The notes under the pieces were generated by a model, which worked only from the letters and a program-made list of their open reading frames with translations, had not been told where the DNA came from and did no database searches. Below, piece by piece: positions 17,056 through 25,567 of a stretch of DNA of 64,000 bases. The translations under genes were made by a program, and so were the position numbers. Position 1 is the first letter of the stretch. Every line of letters begins with the position of its first letter. This DNA is from Gallionellaceae bacterium (lineage in GTDB: Bacteria; Pseudomonadota; Gammaproteobacteria; Burkholderiales; Gallionellaceae): positions 52,432 to 116,431 of the forward strand of contig JAIELH010000023.1 in the NCBI GenBank assembly GCA_019753125.1, read 5' to 3'.

Positions 17056-19131
17056 ATGAAGAATGTATTTATCTTCATAAGTATTTTGGCGACCAATACA
17101 ACTCTTGCTGCTGGTAGTGCAACGTTGGATGAAGTATTTGTCATAGCAAGAGCGACAGATCAATTGGGTATTGCGTCCACCTCAAGTGAGGGTACGGTAA
17201 CGGCCATGCAATTGGAAAGTCGCCCCCTGCTGCGTCCTGCCGAGGTGTTGGAAGTGGTGCCCGGGTTGATCATCAGTCAGCACTCGGGGGATGGCAAAGC
17301 AAATCAATATTACCTACGCGGATTCAATCTGGATCACGGTACGGATTTTTCAACATCGCTGATGGGCATGCCGGTGAACATGCCGACGCATGCACACGGC
17401 CAGGGATATACCGACCTGAATTTCCTGATACCGGAATTGGTGGAGCGTGTGCAATACCGCAAGGGAACTTACTACGCAGGCGATGGTGATTTTTCGGCGG
17501 CAGGATCAGCGCGCATCGAGTACGTGCATAAATTGGATGCGCCTATCGCACAGATGACGTTAGGCAGTAATGGATACGCACGCGCATTGACTGCGGCATC
17601 GCCGACGGTCAAGGAAGGAAATCTGCTGCTCGCAGCCGAGGGTTACCACAACGACGGACCGTGGACAGTGCAGGAGAATTTGCGCAAGGACAATTTTGTC
17701 GTGCGCTACGGTCAGGGGCAACGCGATGAAGGATGGGGGGTGTCATTGCTGGCCTACGATGCGCAGTGGACGGCGACCGACCAGATCGCACAGCGGGCAA
17801 TGGCGACGGTTGGACGCTATGGCAGCCTCGATCCCACGACAGGCGGCAAAACACACCGATACAGTCTGTCTGGAGATTGGGCAGAAACGGGCAACAACGG
17901 TTCCAGTCACGCGAACATCTACGTGATCGACTATGCGCTTAATCTGTGGTCCAACTTCACCTATGCCACCGATCCGTTGCATGGTGACCAGTTCATGCAA
18001 GCCGACAAGCGGACCATCGTCGGCACTAAAGCGTCGCACAACTGGCTGGGGGATATGCACGGCATACCGGTCATCACGGCCATTGGTACGGATGTGCGCC
18101 ACGATGACATCGACGTTGGCATATTTCTGACAGAAAACCGCAACATCTGGGGTGCGGTTCGCGACGACAAGGCCAAGCAGAACAGTGTGTCCCTGTGGGG
18201 CGAGATGCAGATACAGTGGGTGGAAAAATTTCGCTCCATCCTAGGCTTGCGCGGCGATAGTTACCAGTTCGAAGTTGGTAGTAATACTGCCGCCAATTCC
18301 GGCAATAAAAATGATGCAATCGTGTCGCCCAAGTTGTCGCTTGTGATAGGCCCGTGGAAGCAGACCGAGTATTACCTGAATGCTGGGCGCGGTTTTCACA
18401 GTAACGATGCGCGCGGAGCCACCACCAACATCAATCCCGATCCGCGCCCCGGTGCGCGCGTGGCGGGTTGCACCGGCCCGGTTGGGGCATGTACCGGCGA
18501 TGCGTTGAGTCCGGTAAGGCCGTTGGTGCCCGCCTTGGGTTTCGAAGTCGGCGTACGCAGTGCATGGCTTCCCGGGCTGCAAACATCGTTGACTTTGTGG
18601 CGGCTGGACACTAATTCTGAATTGGTTTTTATTGGTGATGCAGGCACAACCCAAGCCTCTCGCCCCAGCCGCCGTCAGGGCGTGGAATGGGCGAACTACT
18701 GGACCCCGGCAGCATGGTTGTTGATAGACGGCGATGTGTCCTTGTCCAGCGCGCACTTCACTGATGGCGATCCGGTAGGCAATCATATTCCCGGTGCCAT
18801 CGAACAAGCGGCATCAATTGGCATGAGTGTGCAGCAATGCGACCCGTGGTCGGCAGGATTGCGTTTGCGTTACTTCGGCTCCCGACCGCTCATCGAAGAC
18901 AACAGCGTGCGTTCCAAATCATCCGCATTGGTCAATTTGCAGGCGGGCTATCGCATCAGCAAAGCGGTGAAGATCAGCATGGAGATATTAAATTTGTTCA
19001 ACGAGAAGGTAAGCGATATTGATTATTTCTATGCATCGCAACTATCCGGCGAGGCCGCGCCGGTGAGTGATATGCATACTCATCCGGCGGAGCCGAGAGC
19101 CGTGAGGATGACGATCAAGATAAGCTTTTAG
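17056..19131 (+). CDS. TonB-dependent outer-membrane receptor, probable nickel uptake
   Basis: The start at ATG 17056 gives a good signal peptide (MKNVFIFISILATNTTLAAG); a TTG 48 bases upstream also lies in frame but would put non-hydrophobic residues in front. The mature part has a plug domain (about 30-160; AEVLEVVPGLIISQHSGDG, YYLRGFNLDHGTDF) and a C-terminal 22-strand barrel ending in MTIKISF, with the terminal Phe of outer-membrane proteins. The total of 691 residues is normal. The ligand cannot be read from sequence; position 45 bases after a nickel permease in a hydrogenase locus suggests a nickel chelate. An iron or other metal ligand remains possible because fur lies just beyond. Confidence 0.85.
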   Translation: MKNVFIFISILATNTTLAAGSATLDEVFVIARATDQLGIASTSSEGTVTAMQLESRPLLRPAEVLEVVPGLIISQHSGDGKANQYYLRGFNLDHGTDFSTSLMGMPVNMPTHAHGQGYTDLNFLIPELVERVQYRKGTYYAGDGDFSAAGSARIEYVHKLDAPIAQMTLGSNGYARALTAASPTVKEGNLLLAAEGYHNDGPWTVQENLRKDNFVVRYGQGQRDEGWGVSLLAYDAQWTATDQIAQRAMATVGRYGSLDPTTGGKTHRYSLSGDWAETGNNGSSHANIYVIDYALNLWSNFTYATDPLHGDQFMQADKRTIVGTKASHNWLGDMHGIPVITAIGTDVRHDDIDVGIFLTENRNIWGAVRDDKAKQNSVSLWGEMQIQWVEKFRSILGLRGDSYQFEVGSNTAANSGNKNDAIVSPKLSLVIGPWKQTEYYLNAGRGFHSNDARGATTNINPDPRPGARVAGCTGPVGACTGDALSPVRPLVPALGFEVGVRSAWLPGLQTSLTLWRLDTNSELVFIGDAGTTQASRPSRRQGVEWANYWTPAAWLLIDGDVSLSSAHFTDGDPVGNHIPGAIEQAASIGMSVQQCDPWSAGLRLRYFGSRPLIEDNSVRSKSSALVNLQAGYRISKAVKISMEILNLFNEKVSDIDYFYASQLSGEAAPVSDMHTHPAEPRAVRMTIKISF

Positions 19132-19155
19132 TGCGAATAAGTCAGGCCGGATAGT

Positions 19156-19587
19156 TCAGCGTTTGTTGGGACACTTTGTCTTGGTGCAGTTCGCGTATAT
19201 CTGCAACGAGTGATCGTGGATTTCAAAGCCGAGTTCGGCGGCTACCTTTTTTTGCCGGGATTCTATGGCGCTGTCGTAGAACTCTTCAACATGGCCGCAT
19301 TGCAGGCAAACGATATGGTCGTGATGTGTGCCTTCGTTCAATTCGAACACCGACTTGCCGCCTTCGAAGTTGTGACGAACCAGCAAACCAGCTTGTTGGA
19401 ATTGGGTGAGGACGCGATAGACCGTTGCCAGCCCTACATTTTCACCGACCGCTAGCAATTGTTTGTAAACCTCTTCAGCGCTCATGTGGCGCTCACTCCC
19501 GGATTTAAATAAGTCCAGGATCTTCAGCCGGGGTAGTGTGGATTTCAGTCCGGCGCTTTTCAGGTGTTCTGGTGGTGTCTCGTCCAT
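19156..19587 (-). CDS. fur: Ferric uptake regulator Fur
   Basis: The 143-residue protein has the Fur winged helix (LKSTLPRLKILDLFKSG, LATVYRVLTQFQQAGLL) and the regulatory metal region (GGKSVFELNEGTHHDHIVCLQCGHVEEF), with a CxxC pair and a second Cys pair (CTKTKC) for structural zinc near the C terminus. HHDHIVC with the downstream EEF context favours Fur over Zur or PerR. It is transcribed towards the TonB receptor gene and divergently from the outer-membrane-type gene at 19702, with a Fur box between them, so autoregulation is likely. Confidence 0.92.
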   Translation of the reverse strand: MDETPPEHLKSAGLKSTLPRLKILDLFKSGSERHMSAEEVYKQLLAVGENVGLATVYRVLTQFQQAGLLVRHNFEGGKSVFELNEGTHHDHIVCLQCGHVEEFYDSAIESRQKKVAAELGFEIHDHSLQIYANCTKTKCPNKR

Positions 19588-19639
19588 CTCGTTTTCCCTT
19601 AGATTCCAGACATAGTGCCCAAAAATCCTTGCAAATGCA

Positions 19640-19658
19640 AATGAGAACGATTACCATT
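19640..19658. promoter_or_regulatory. Fur box between fur and the divergent gene
   Basis: AATGAGAACGATTACCATT matches the 19-base Fur consensus (GATAATGATAATCATTATC family, read as AATGATAATnATTATCATT) at most positions and forms an imperfect dyad. It lies 52 bases from the fur start and 43 bases from the divergent start, in the expected promoter region. A TTGCAA immediately upstream (19629-19634) could be the -35 of the rightward gene. Confidence 0.65.
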
Positions 19659-19701
19659 CGCATGAGCTGAGAGATAATAATTCGACATTGGGAGATAGAG
19701 C

Positions 19702-20442
19702 ATGGAAAAGGGGTCAAAAGGGATCATATTGTTTTCAGGATTGATGCTGTCTGCATCGTGCATGGCTGGCCCGGCAGACTATCTGTACACCCCCAAAGTT
19801 GAGCGTGGAGAACTTGAACTTGATATTAAATATGGCGCGAGTTCGGCACTTGCCGAGCAACGCGCCCAAGAAGGCAGCATCGGTCTGGGGTATGGTGTGA
19901 CAGAGCGATGGTTTACAGAAGCCTATGTGAAGCAGGAACGAATCGGAGGCGCTATGGCGACCTTTGCCGAATGGGAGAATCGCTTACAACTTTTAAATGG
20001 TGAAACGTTGAATATGGGTTTTGTCACTGAGCTGGAGGCACCAATTAACGGAGGTGGCGCGCCATGGGAAATCAGGCTGGGGCCATTATTTCAAAAGCAG
20101 ATCGGTAAGTTGCAACTGAACTACAACGTACTTTTTGAAAAAGCGTTCGGGAATGCTGATGAGAGTGGGTTGCCTTATGCTACCAATTTGGGTTACCAGT
20201 GGCAGGCGCGCTATCACTGGCAGCCGGAATTTCAGTACGGTATTCAGGGATTTGGTGAGGTCGGGGTGTGGGACAAATGGGAAAAGTCATCGAACCAGAA
20301 TCACCGTATGGGGCCAGCGATCTTCGGCGAGTTCTCGCTAGACAATGGTGGCGAGATTAAATATAACTTCGCTTGGTTGTTCGGAGTCTCTACTGCTGCA
20401 CCAAATCAAACGCTGCGTTCACAATTGGAGTACGAGTTCTGA
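19702..20442 (+). CDS. Uncharacterised secreted, probably outer-membrane beta-barrel protein
   Basis: The 246-residue product has a signal peptide (MEKGSKGIILFSGLMLSASCMAG, cleavage likely after MAG) and alternating polar/hydrophobic strands rich in aromatic residues (WFTEAYVKQ, WEIRLGPLF, YHWQPEFQYGIQGFGEVGVW) ending in LEYEF, a typical beta-barrel C terminus with terminal Phe. I do not recognise a named family. A GGGAGA ribosome binding site precedes the ATG. The Fur box in its promoter suggests iron-repressed expression and a role at the outer membrane in metal acquisition or envelope adaptation, which is inference. Confidence 0.75.
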   Translation: MEKGSKGIILFSGLMLSASCMAGPADYLYTPKVERGELELDIKYGASSALAEQRAQEGSIGLGYGVTERWFTEAYVKQERIGGAMATFAEWENRLQLLNGETLNMGFVTELEAPINGGGAPWEIRLGPLFQKQIGKLQLNYNVLFEKAFGNADESGLPYATNLGYQWQARYHWQPEFQYGIQGFGEVGVWDKWEKSSNQNHRMGPAIFGEFSLDNGGEIKYNFAWLFGVSTAAPNQTLRSQLEYEF

Positions 20443-20530
20443 AGAGCACATCAATATCAAAATTTGAAATACAAGTACGCACAGCCTCAAAAGATGTGAG
20501 TCAGTATTCGAACGAGAAGTAATACTTGGG

Positions 20531-20686
20531 ATGGTCAAACCTTCTGAAGGAGTTCAGAATGTGATTCAAGCCGATCTTTGGTCGGCTGCTCAGGAGAAGT
20601 TCGAACGACAGAAATGGGTTAGGTTGCAACTTTCGAGTACCTTAAAAGGGCTGGTTTTAAATGACAGTTGTCAAATGTATAGCTGA
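20531..20686 (+). pseudogene. Fragment of a serine recombinase (remnant)
   Basis: A 51-codon stretch reads QADLWSAAQEKFERQKW...LKGLVLNDSCQMYS and then stops. This resembles the segment of large serine recombinases after the catalytic domain, where an ELWxAVQxxL helix is followed by LLxGLxFDDxGxRMS. Nothing before or after continues the family, and neither the catalytic Ser domain nor the zinc-ribbon is present. I read it as a decayed fragment in an otherwise empty 379-base gap (20443-20821), in which I see nothing else. The match is by motif only, so confidence is moderate. Confidence 0.35.
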
Positions 20687-20821
20687 CGTTTATGGCAAGG
20701 CAATAACTTCAATCCATTGCCCAGATTCAGCTTTTCGGGCGCGCCAAACAAGGCTTTCAGCCATCCCGGATTACACCGTAACTTAATGAAACCGTGGTCT
20801 ACCCCGGCAATGCCGCCATCT

Positions 20822-22396
20822 TTATTGCCCGGCCTGATTGCTTCTATAAACCCGAAATGCCGGATTCTGTACGTTGCAATTCAAACACTCAAAGTGATCA
20901 CGGATATACCGGTCGATAATCTGGTGGGTGTTACGGAAACGCAAGTCTTCACGCCCGTCGAGAGCCATGTCACCGATAATGACGAAGCCGGGGTTGGCGG
21001 CTTTGATCCTTTCGATTTCACCTTGCTGGAAGGCTATGCTACGGGGCAATATAGCGTAAGTATCCCACATAGGCGCTTTGCGCCCCAGCGCCGCATATGC
21101 GCCGGGCCAAAGTGGCGCCATGAGGAAAGCCCGGCTCCCGGGCGCAAATTGTTCAGCAAGCTCATTAACGTCCGTCAACATACCAGCCGTTTCCCGATCA
21201 ATTTTAAGTTTATCTCCGGCAACATTTGTTTCGACGCATTGTGGGTTTTTATAGCAATACCACCCAGAATGCGTGGGAAGCATAACCAGCAGGCTTGCGC
21301 CACAAAGCAACGCAGCAAATGGCCACTTGATTTTTGCAGGCTGGCTGGCCAGTAGCGCAAAAATGCCAATCAGAAAAGGGAAGACGCCCGGTGCGAGATG
21401 TTCAATATCGGCCCGTGAATAGGCATAGTGCGCATAAGGGAGCGCCAGAAAAACAGAAGCGATCAGCGCAAAGGAAACCCGCTTGTTTTGCAACTTCTGC
21501 CAGATTGACCAAGCGGCACCCATCACTCCAAAAATAACAATGGCAACGAAAAAAGCTCCGATTGCCACGCCCCGCAGCGCCCTGCCAGTTGGCAGTATTT
21601 CAAACGGCACCGCCCATGGCCAAGGTATCGGCAGCGGGATATTGGTGGCTTTTATCTCAAACAGGTAACAGATGCTTTCCAAAAACGCCGGAGCAAAGCC
21701 GGGAACTGCCGCAATGAACAGCAGAACAGGAAGATAACCAACGACAACCCCTGCTACCCAGGCTATAAAAGCGCTGGTCAGGTTTGGGCCGCTTTGACGC
21801 TTTGCGGTGAGATAGATCATGGTGCATAAGCTGCCCGCCACGCCATATATGCCGTGATTCCTGCCAAAAACCGCAACGAGGCCAACGGTCAGGCCGGCCA
21901 GAAAATATCTGTGCCGGGCAGGTTGCTCAACAAGAAACGAGAGGGCGCCAATCAGCACAATCGGGAGCGAATTATCGAACAGCCTGTACTGGGGCGACAT
22001 CCATACCATCAGTGTAATTATTACCAGCAGCCAGAAGAAAATATTCTGCTTTGCATGGCTGCGCGCCAGTAGCGTCAAGCCGATGAAAACACCCATGGTT
22101 TGAAAAGCTGCAGTAGCCACGCGCAACGTCACAATACCATTGTCGCCCAACAGATTCATGAATGCGGCCGACCAGTAGTAACGCCCGATATCGTATGACG
22201 TGAAATCGCGTATCGGAACTTCGCCAACCATAACCCGCTGCGCGTTGTACCAGAGCAAACCCTCATCCCTGAGGCTGAGTCCAGTGTGACTTTGCAAAAG
22301 AAATACTGCGAGGCTGCCCGCTACGGCCAACAGCAACATCAGGATGATTTGCCGAGCGCTATGAGGTTGTTGAGTTGTGGTGTTTTTCGAAGCCAT
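20822..22396 (-). CDS. Polytopic membrane protein, glycosyltransferase-like (ArnT/GT39-like)
   Basis: I start at the ATG at 22396 (MASKNTTTQQPHSARQIILMLL), which has AGAAGGG just upstream, rather than 26 codons earlier. The protein of about 524 residues has a cytoplasmic N terminus, about 10-12 hydrophobic helices, and an extracytoplasmic loop after helix 1 with LRDEGLLWYNAQRVMVGEVPIRDFTSYDIGRYYW, similar to the DEG/DE motif loop of polyprenyl-phosphate sugar transferases. A soluble C-terminal part of about 130 residues follows. It probably transfers a sugar from a lipid carrier to a cell-surface molecule, but acceptor and sugar are unknown. The gene stands alone, tail-to-tail with the preceding + strand gene. 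Confidence 0.6.
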   Translation of the reverse strand: MASKNTTTQQPHSARQIILMLLLAVAGSLAVFLLQSHTGLSLRDEGLLWYNAQRVMVGEVPIRDFTSYDIGRYYWSAAFMNLLGDNGIVTLRVATAAFQTMGVFIGLTLLARSHAKQNIFFWLLVIITLMVWMSPQYRLFDNSLPIVLIGALSFLVEQPARHRYFLAGLTVGLVAVFGRNHGIYGVAGSLCTMIYLTAKRQSGPNLTSAFIAWVAGVVVGYLPVLLFIAAVPGFAPAFLESICYLFEIKATNIPLPIPWPWAVPFEILPTGRALRGVAIGAFFVAIVIFGVMGAAWSIWQKLQNKRVSFALIASVFLALPYAHYAYSRADIEHLAPGVFPFLIGIFALLASQPAKIKWPFAALLCGASLLVMLPTHSGWYCYKNPQCVETNVAGDKLKIDRETAGMLTDVNELAEQFAPGSRAFLMAPLWPGAYAALGRKAPMWDTYAILPRSIAFQQGEIERIKAANPGFVIIGDMALDGREDLRFRNTHQIIDRYIRDHFECLNCNVQNPAFRVYRSNQAGQ

Positions 22397-22508
22397 GCCC
22401 TTCTCTTGTTTTGATTTATTGGTTAGTAAAAAGGGGCGTATCCCATCAGCACACCAAACAAGGCATACAGACACTCCTCAAAAAACTGTACGCCGATGAA
22501 TCATGTAA

Positions 22509-24557
22509 CTACAACGGCAATGCAGGGTAGCCGTAGTGGTATCCTTGCGCGTAATCTACGCCAATTTCCGCCAGCATCCCTGCCGTTATTTCATCCTCGA
22601 CAAATTCGGCGACGGTTTTCAGGCCGAATTGATGCGCCATGCTGTTGATCTGCTCGACAATGATGCGGTCGCGTTCATCGGTGGCTATGCTGCGCACAAA
22701 ACTTCCCTCGATTTTCACATAGTCGACCGAGAGGTATTTCAGGTACAGGAACGATGAAAATCCGCTGCCAAAATCGTCCAGTGCGACAGAAATTTTGCTC
22801 GCGCGCAGCTCTTCGATCACCACTCTGACCTGGGTCAAGTTTGGCAATGCCTCGCGCTCGGTGATTTCCAGCACAATGTTTTCGCAGGGCACGCCCGCAT
22901 CCCGCGCCAGCTCTGGAATAGTGCGCACCCAATCGAGATCGTTGAAACTGCGCGGAAACAGGTTGATGAAAAATTTCGCTTGCGGGTGTTTTATCGAAAC
23001 CCTGGCATAATGCGCCAGCCCTTTCTGGAACATTTCACGGTCCAGCTCTTTTGCCACACCCATCTCTTCGGCAACCTCGATAAACTTGTCGGCCGGAACA
23101 ATCACCTCGCCATCGCGTATCCGCACCAGAACTTCAAACGCCATGACGGCTCTGGTTTTAACCTCAACGATGGGCTGCAAAAACGCCTCAATGCGGTTTT
23201 CGCGCATCGCGTTGCGCAGGAATTCGCCTTGCTTCAGCGTCGATGCCATGCTGCGGCCTTCTTCTGATTCCGCAGTGACCACCTGATTTTCGCCGCGTGT
23301 TTTTGCCTTGTACAGCATCGCATCCATCGCGGCATAAATCTGCTCCTCGGTCTGCCCATCCTCGGGGAAGCTCACCATGCTGAAGCTGACCGTAGAACGC
23401 ACCTTCCCTACCGGCAGATCAAACTCCTTGCCGGATAAAGCCTGATGCAGCTTGGTGGCAACCTGGAAGCCGCTGGCCGCACCCGTTTCAGGAAGGATGA
23501 TCGCAAACTCGTCCCCGCCCAGGCGCGCCAGCACATCGCAGCGGCGCAAGCCTTCGGCCAGCATCACGCCAAACTCCTTGAGCACCATGTCACCGATCGG
23601 GCGCCCGAAGGTGTCGTTGATATATTTGAAATTGTCCAAGTCAAGCACAATCACCGAAAAGCCGCGCTGATTGCGCGTCGCGCGAATGATTTCATAGCGG
23701 ATAAATTCCTGGAATTTGCGCCGGTTGTATAAACCGGTCAGCGGGTCGCGTATCGATAATTCTTCCAGCTTGGCGTTGTATTCCTGTACCGTTTTGAGCA
23801 GGTGATTGAAATACCCGGCCAGGTGTTTCACTTCATGCAGCCATGTCGAACCGGCGACGCGATGGCTGAAATCCATGTCCACCGTTACATTGCGCATCAC
23901 ATCGACCAGATTGGCGATCGGCGCAACCACCAGATAACGCAACTGAAAGTAAAGAACGATGAATACCAGCGCGATGATGATCAGCGTATAGGCGACAACG
24001 GTATTGATCACTTCGTTGAAGGAAATTTTCAGGTTGCTGATCGGATAGGTGATATCGATCACCCCATGCACCGCCCCGACGCGAGATTCCATATGGCATT
24101 TCAAACATTCTTTCGTTGCCAGCACCGGATACAGATAGCGGATCGTCGCCTTGTCCGGGAACAGCAGCGCATTCTGGCCGCCCGACATCGCCTGGCCGAG
24201 CGCGCTGTCCTTCTCGATCAGCGCGCGTTCGCCCGCCATTTCGCCGAATTCCTGCGCCACGATCGCACCGCGATATGCCGTTATCTTCACATCCGGCAAG
24301 GCGGTGTTAAGCCGCTCGATGGTCTCGTTGATTTCCTGCTTGCGCCAGCCCTTGCGCATCGCGGAATACAGGCTCTGAAACACCAGCTTGGAAGTTTGCT
24401 GCGCATCGTTGCGCGCCAAATCGCTTACTGCGCGGTCGCGCACCGCTCCGGACACGAAAAAAATCAGCACAAAAGCAACCACCATTGAAAACACAGAAAG
24501 CACAACCAGCAGCCTGCCCAGTGTGAGCCTGGCAAAATAGTCGGCTATTTTTTTCAT
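22509..24557 (-). CDS. Membrane GGDEF-EAL protein with c-type heme sensor domain
   Basis: The 682-residue protein begins with a transmembrane helix (about 15-37), then a periplasmic domain of about 145 residues (DUF3365-like) carrying one heme-attachment motif, C151-L-K-C154-H155, then a second helix (about 185-205), a HAMP-like linker, a GGDEF domain and an EAL domain. GGDEF (347-351) has an intact active site and an RRCD I-site five residues before it. The EAL domain keeps catalytic residues (E in FEVLVRI, LEITERE, DDFGSG, KIEGSF, AEFVED, DYAQGY), so both synthesis and hydrolysis of cyclic di-GMP are possible. It probably converts redox state or a gas ligand at the heme into a second-messenger signal. 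Confidence 0.9.
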   Translation of the reverse strand: MKKIADYFARLTLGRLLVVLSVFSMVVAFVLIFFVSGAVRDRAVSDLARNDAQQTSKLVFQSLYSAMRKGWRKQEINETIERLNTALPDVKITAYRGAIVAQEFGEMAGERALIEKDSALGQAMSGGQNALLFPDKATIRYLYPVLATKECLKCHMESRVGAVHGVIDITYPISNLKISFNEVINTVVAYTLIIIALVFIVLYFQLRYLVVAPIANLVDVMRNVTVDMDFSHRVAGSTWLHEVKHLAGYFNHLLKTVQEYNAKLEELSIRDPLTGLYNRRKFQEFIRYEIIRATRNQRGFSVIVLDLDNFKYINDTFGRPIGDMVLKEFGVMLAEGLRRCDVLARLGGDEFAIILPETGAASGFQVATKLHQALSGKEFDLPVGKVRSTVSFSMVSFPEDGQTEEQIYAAMDAMLYKAKTRGENQVVTAESEEGRSMASTLKQGEFLRNAMRENRIEAFLQPIVEVKTRAVMAFEVLVRIRDGEVIVPADKFIEVAEEMGVAKELDREMFQKGLAHYARVSIKHPQAKFFINLFPRSFNDLDWVRTIPELARDAGVPCENIVLEITEREALPNLTQVRVVIEELRASKISVALDDFGSGFSSFLYLKYLSVDYVKIEGSFVRSIATDERDRIIVEQINSMAHQFGLKTVAEFVEDEITAGMLAEIGVDYAQGYHYGYPALPL

Positions 24558-24590
24558 CTGCGCTTTTCCGTCATGGTGTGCCTTGTGCGT

Positions 24591-24773
24591 TTACCCGCCC
24601 TGGTTTTGCCGCGTAATCTGCCGCTTCTCACGGCTGATTTTCGCCATCCGCAAAAACGTCGCCAGCTCTTCCACCCAACGCAGCTTCTGCTCCGGCGTGA
24701 GCTGCCGGAATGCGTGCAACCGTTCGTCGCTGACGTAGTAAGTACGGTCGCCGGGCGGAAAATCTGTTTTCAT
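24591..24773 (-). CDS. Small hypothetical protein paired with a nucleotidyltransferase
   Basis: A 60-residue charged protein (MKTDFPPGDRTYYVSDERLHAFRQLTPEQKLRWVEELATFLRMAK...) predicted to be mainly helical. Its start overlaps the stop of the upstream nucleotidyltransferase gene by 3-4 bases, so the two are translationally coupled. I recognise no named domain, but the LTPEQKLRWVEELATFL string occurs in small partners of stand-alone nucleotidyltransferases. It could be the partner of a toxin-antitoxin-like module or an accessory to it. Confidence 0.6.
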   Translation of the reverse strand: MKTDFPPGDRTYYVSDERLHAFRQLTPEQKLRWVEELATFLRMAKISREKRQITRQNQGG

Positions 24774-25255
24774 TGCGCCTTGATCCGTTGCAAATGCTCG
24801 ATATCGCTGATATCTATCGGGCGCCCAACCGCTTGTTTGAGCGCAATCAAATCATCTATCGATACCACTTGAATGTTGGTGTCAGCAACTTTAAATACCT
24901 CGGCACGAGATGTCATACCGGAAAACTCAACAGGCGGGAACAGCAGTACATCGACGGTGACGCCGGCCAAGTCCGCGCTACGCAGGGCAAACGCTTCGAG
25001 ATGGCGTTCCGTATGCCACTGGCGCAACAATTCAAGATTGCGGAGCGACTCAAGTGGAACGGGCAGTACCGGGGAAAGCTTGAGTTCCTTGGCAGTTTCA
25101 ATCAATGCTGCCAGGTTATCCGTGGTCATCGCGACAGTGATATCCACATCCATCGTGGCGCGCTCCACACCGTGCAACGACACCGCCAGACCTCCAATCA
25201 GCAGATAATCCACCTTGTGGCGTGCGAGTGCGGAGAAGAGATCAATATAAAACAT
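24770..25255 (-). CDS. Nucleotidyltransferase, AbiEii/DUF6036-like
   Basis: The 161-residue protein shows the minimal nucleotidyltransferase fold: hG[GS] motif G21-G22 in YLLIGGLAVSLHG, followed by the catalytic pair D36-V-D38 in ATMDVDITVAM and a third carboxylate likely in VTVDVLLFPP. The C-terminal half has VVSIDDLIALKQAVGRPIDISDIEHL, the usual ending of AbiEii-like transferases. Such proteins are toxins or NTases in type IV/VII toxin-antitoxin and abortive infection systems. It overlaps the downstream 60-residue gene and abuts a repeat (TTATTCGAAACTGACC) at its start codon. The true biological target is unknown. Confidence 0.75.
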   Translation of the reverse strand: MFYIDLFSALARHKVDYLLIGGLAVSLHGVERATMDVDITVAMTTDNLAALIETAKELKLSPVLPVPLESLRNLELLRQWHTERHLEAFALRSADLAGVTVDVLLFPPVEFSGMTSRAEVFKVADTNIQVVSIDDLIALKQAVGRPIDISDIEHLQRIKAQ

Positions 25256-25277
25256 TATTCGAAACTGACCCTCTTAG
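25254..25277. repeat. Short dispersed repeat, copy 1 (TTATTCGAA type)
   Basis: The core TTATTCGAAACTGACC with a following CTCTTAG appears here, directly at the start codon of the nucleotidyltransferase gene. Two further copies occur at 25308-25340 and 25917-25940. Confidence 0.55.
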
Positions 25278-25307
25278 TGGCGTTCATTCAAATCAAAAAC
25301 GATCAAA

Positions 25308-25340
25308 TATTATTCGAAGCTGAGCTGACTACCGTTAGTC
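25308..25340. repeat. Short dispersed repeat, copy 2
   Basis: TTATTCGAAGCTGAGCTGAC followed by ACCGTTAGT; it matches copy 1 and copy 3 in TTATTCGAA, CTGA and the GTTAG end but carries a small insertion. It lies just after brnA, between the BrnTA and the nucleotidyltransferase modules. Confidence 0.5.
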
Positions 25341-25342
25341 GC

Positions 25343-25567
25343 TCAGGGCGTTGTCTGCCAAGAAATGTCAATTTTTCTATGGCTTGCCACACAGTCTCGC
25401 AGATAAAGATTTATCAGGCTCTGGTATGGAACACCCTTTTCATCAGCCATTTGTTTGAAATAACCGATAACATCTTCGCTCAACCGCATCGTGACAGGTT
25501 TTTTTAACTTGGCCGCATAAGGGTTTTTGCGAGATTTCATTTTTGACAAGTCATATTCAGTTTTCAT
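25343..25567 (-). CDS. brnA: BrnA-type antitoxin (ribbon-helix-helix)
   Basis: The 74-residue protein has a disordered basic N terminus (KTEYDLSKMKSRKNPYAAKLKKPVTMRL) followed by the ribbon-helix-helix strand-helix KPVTMRLSEDVIGYFKQMADEKGVPYQSLINLYLRDCVASHRK, typical of BrnA. It binds and neutralises BrnT and represses the operon. It overlaps the toxin stop by 4 bases (25564-25567), with the toxin encoded first, the normal BrnT-BrnA order. Confidence 0.88.
   Translation of the reverse strand: MKTEYDLSKMKSRKNPYAAKLKKPVTMRLSEDVIGYFKQMADEKGVPYQSLINLYLRDCVASHRKIDISWQTTP

Noticed and set aside
20717..21355. Open frame of 212 codons on the + strand
   Set aside because: Antisense to the end of the polytopic glycosyltransferase-like gene, with composition typical of its complement.
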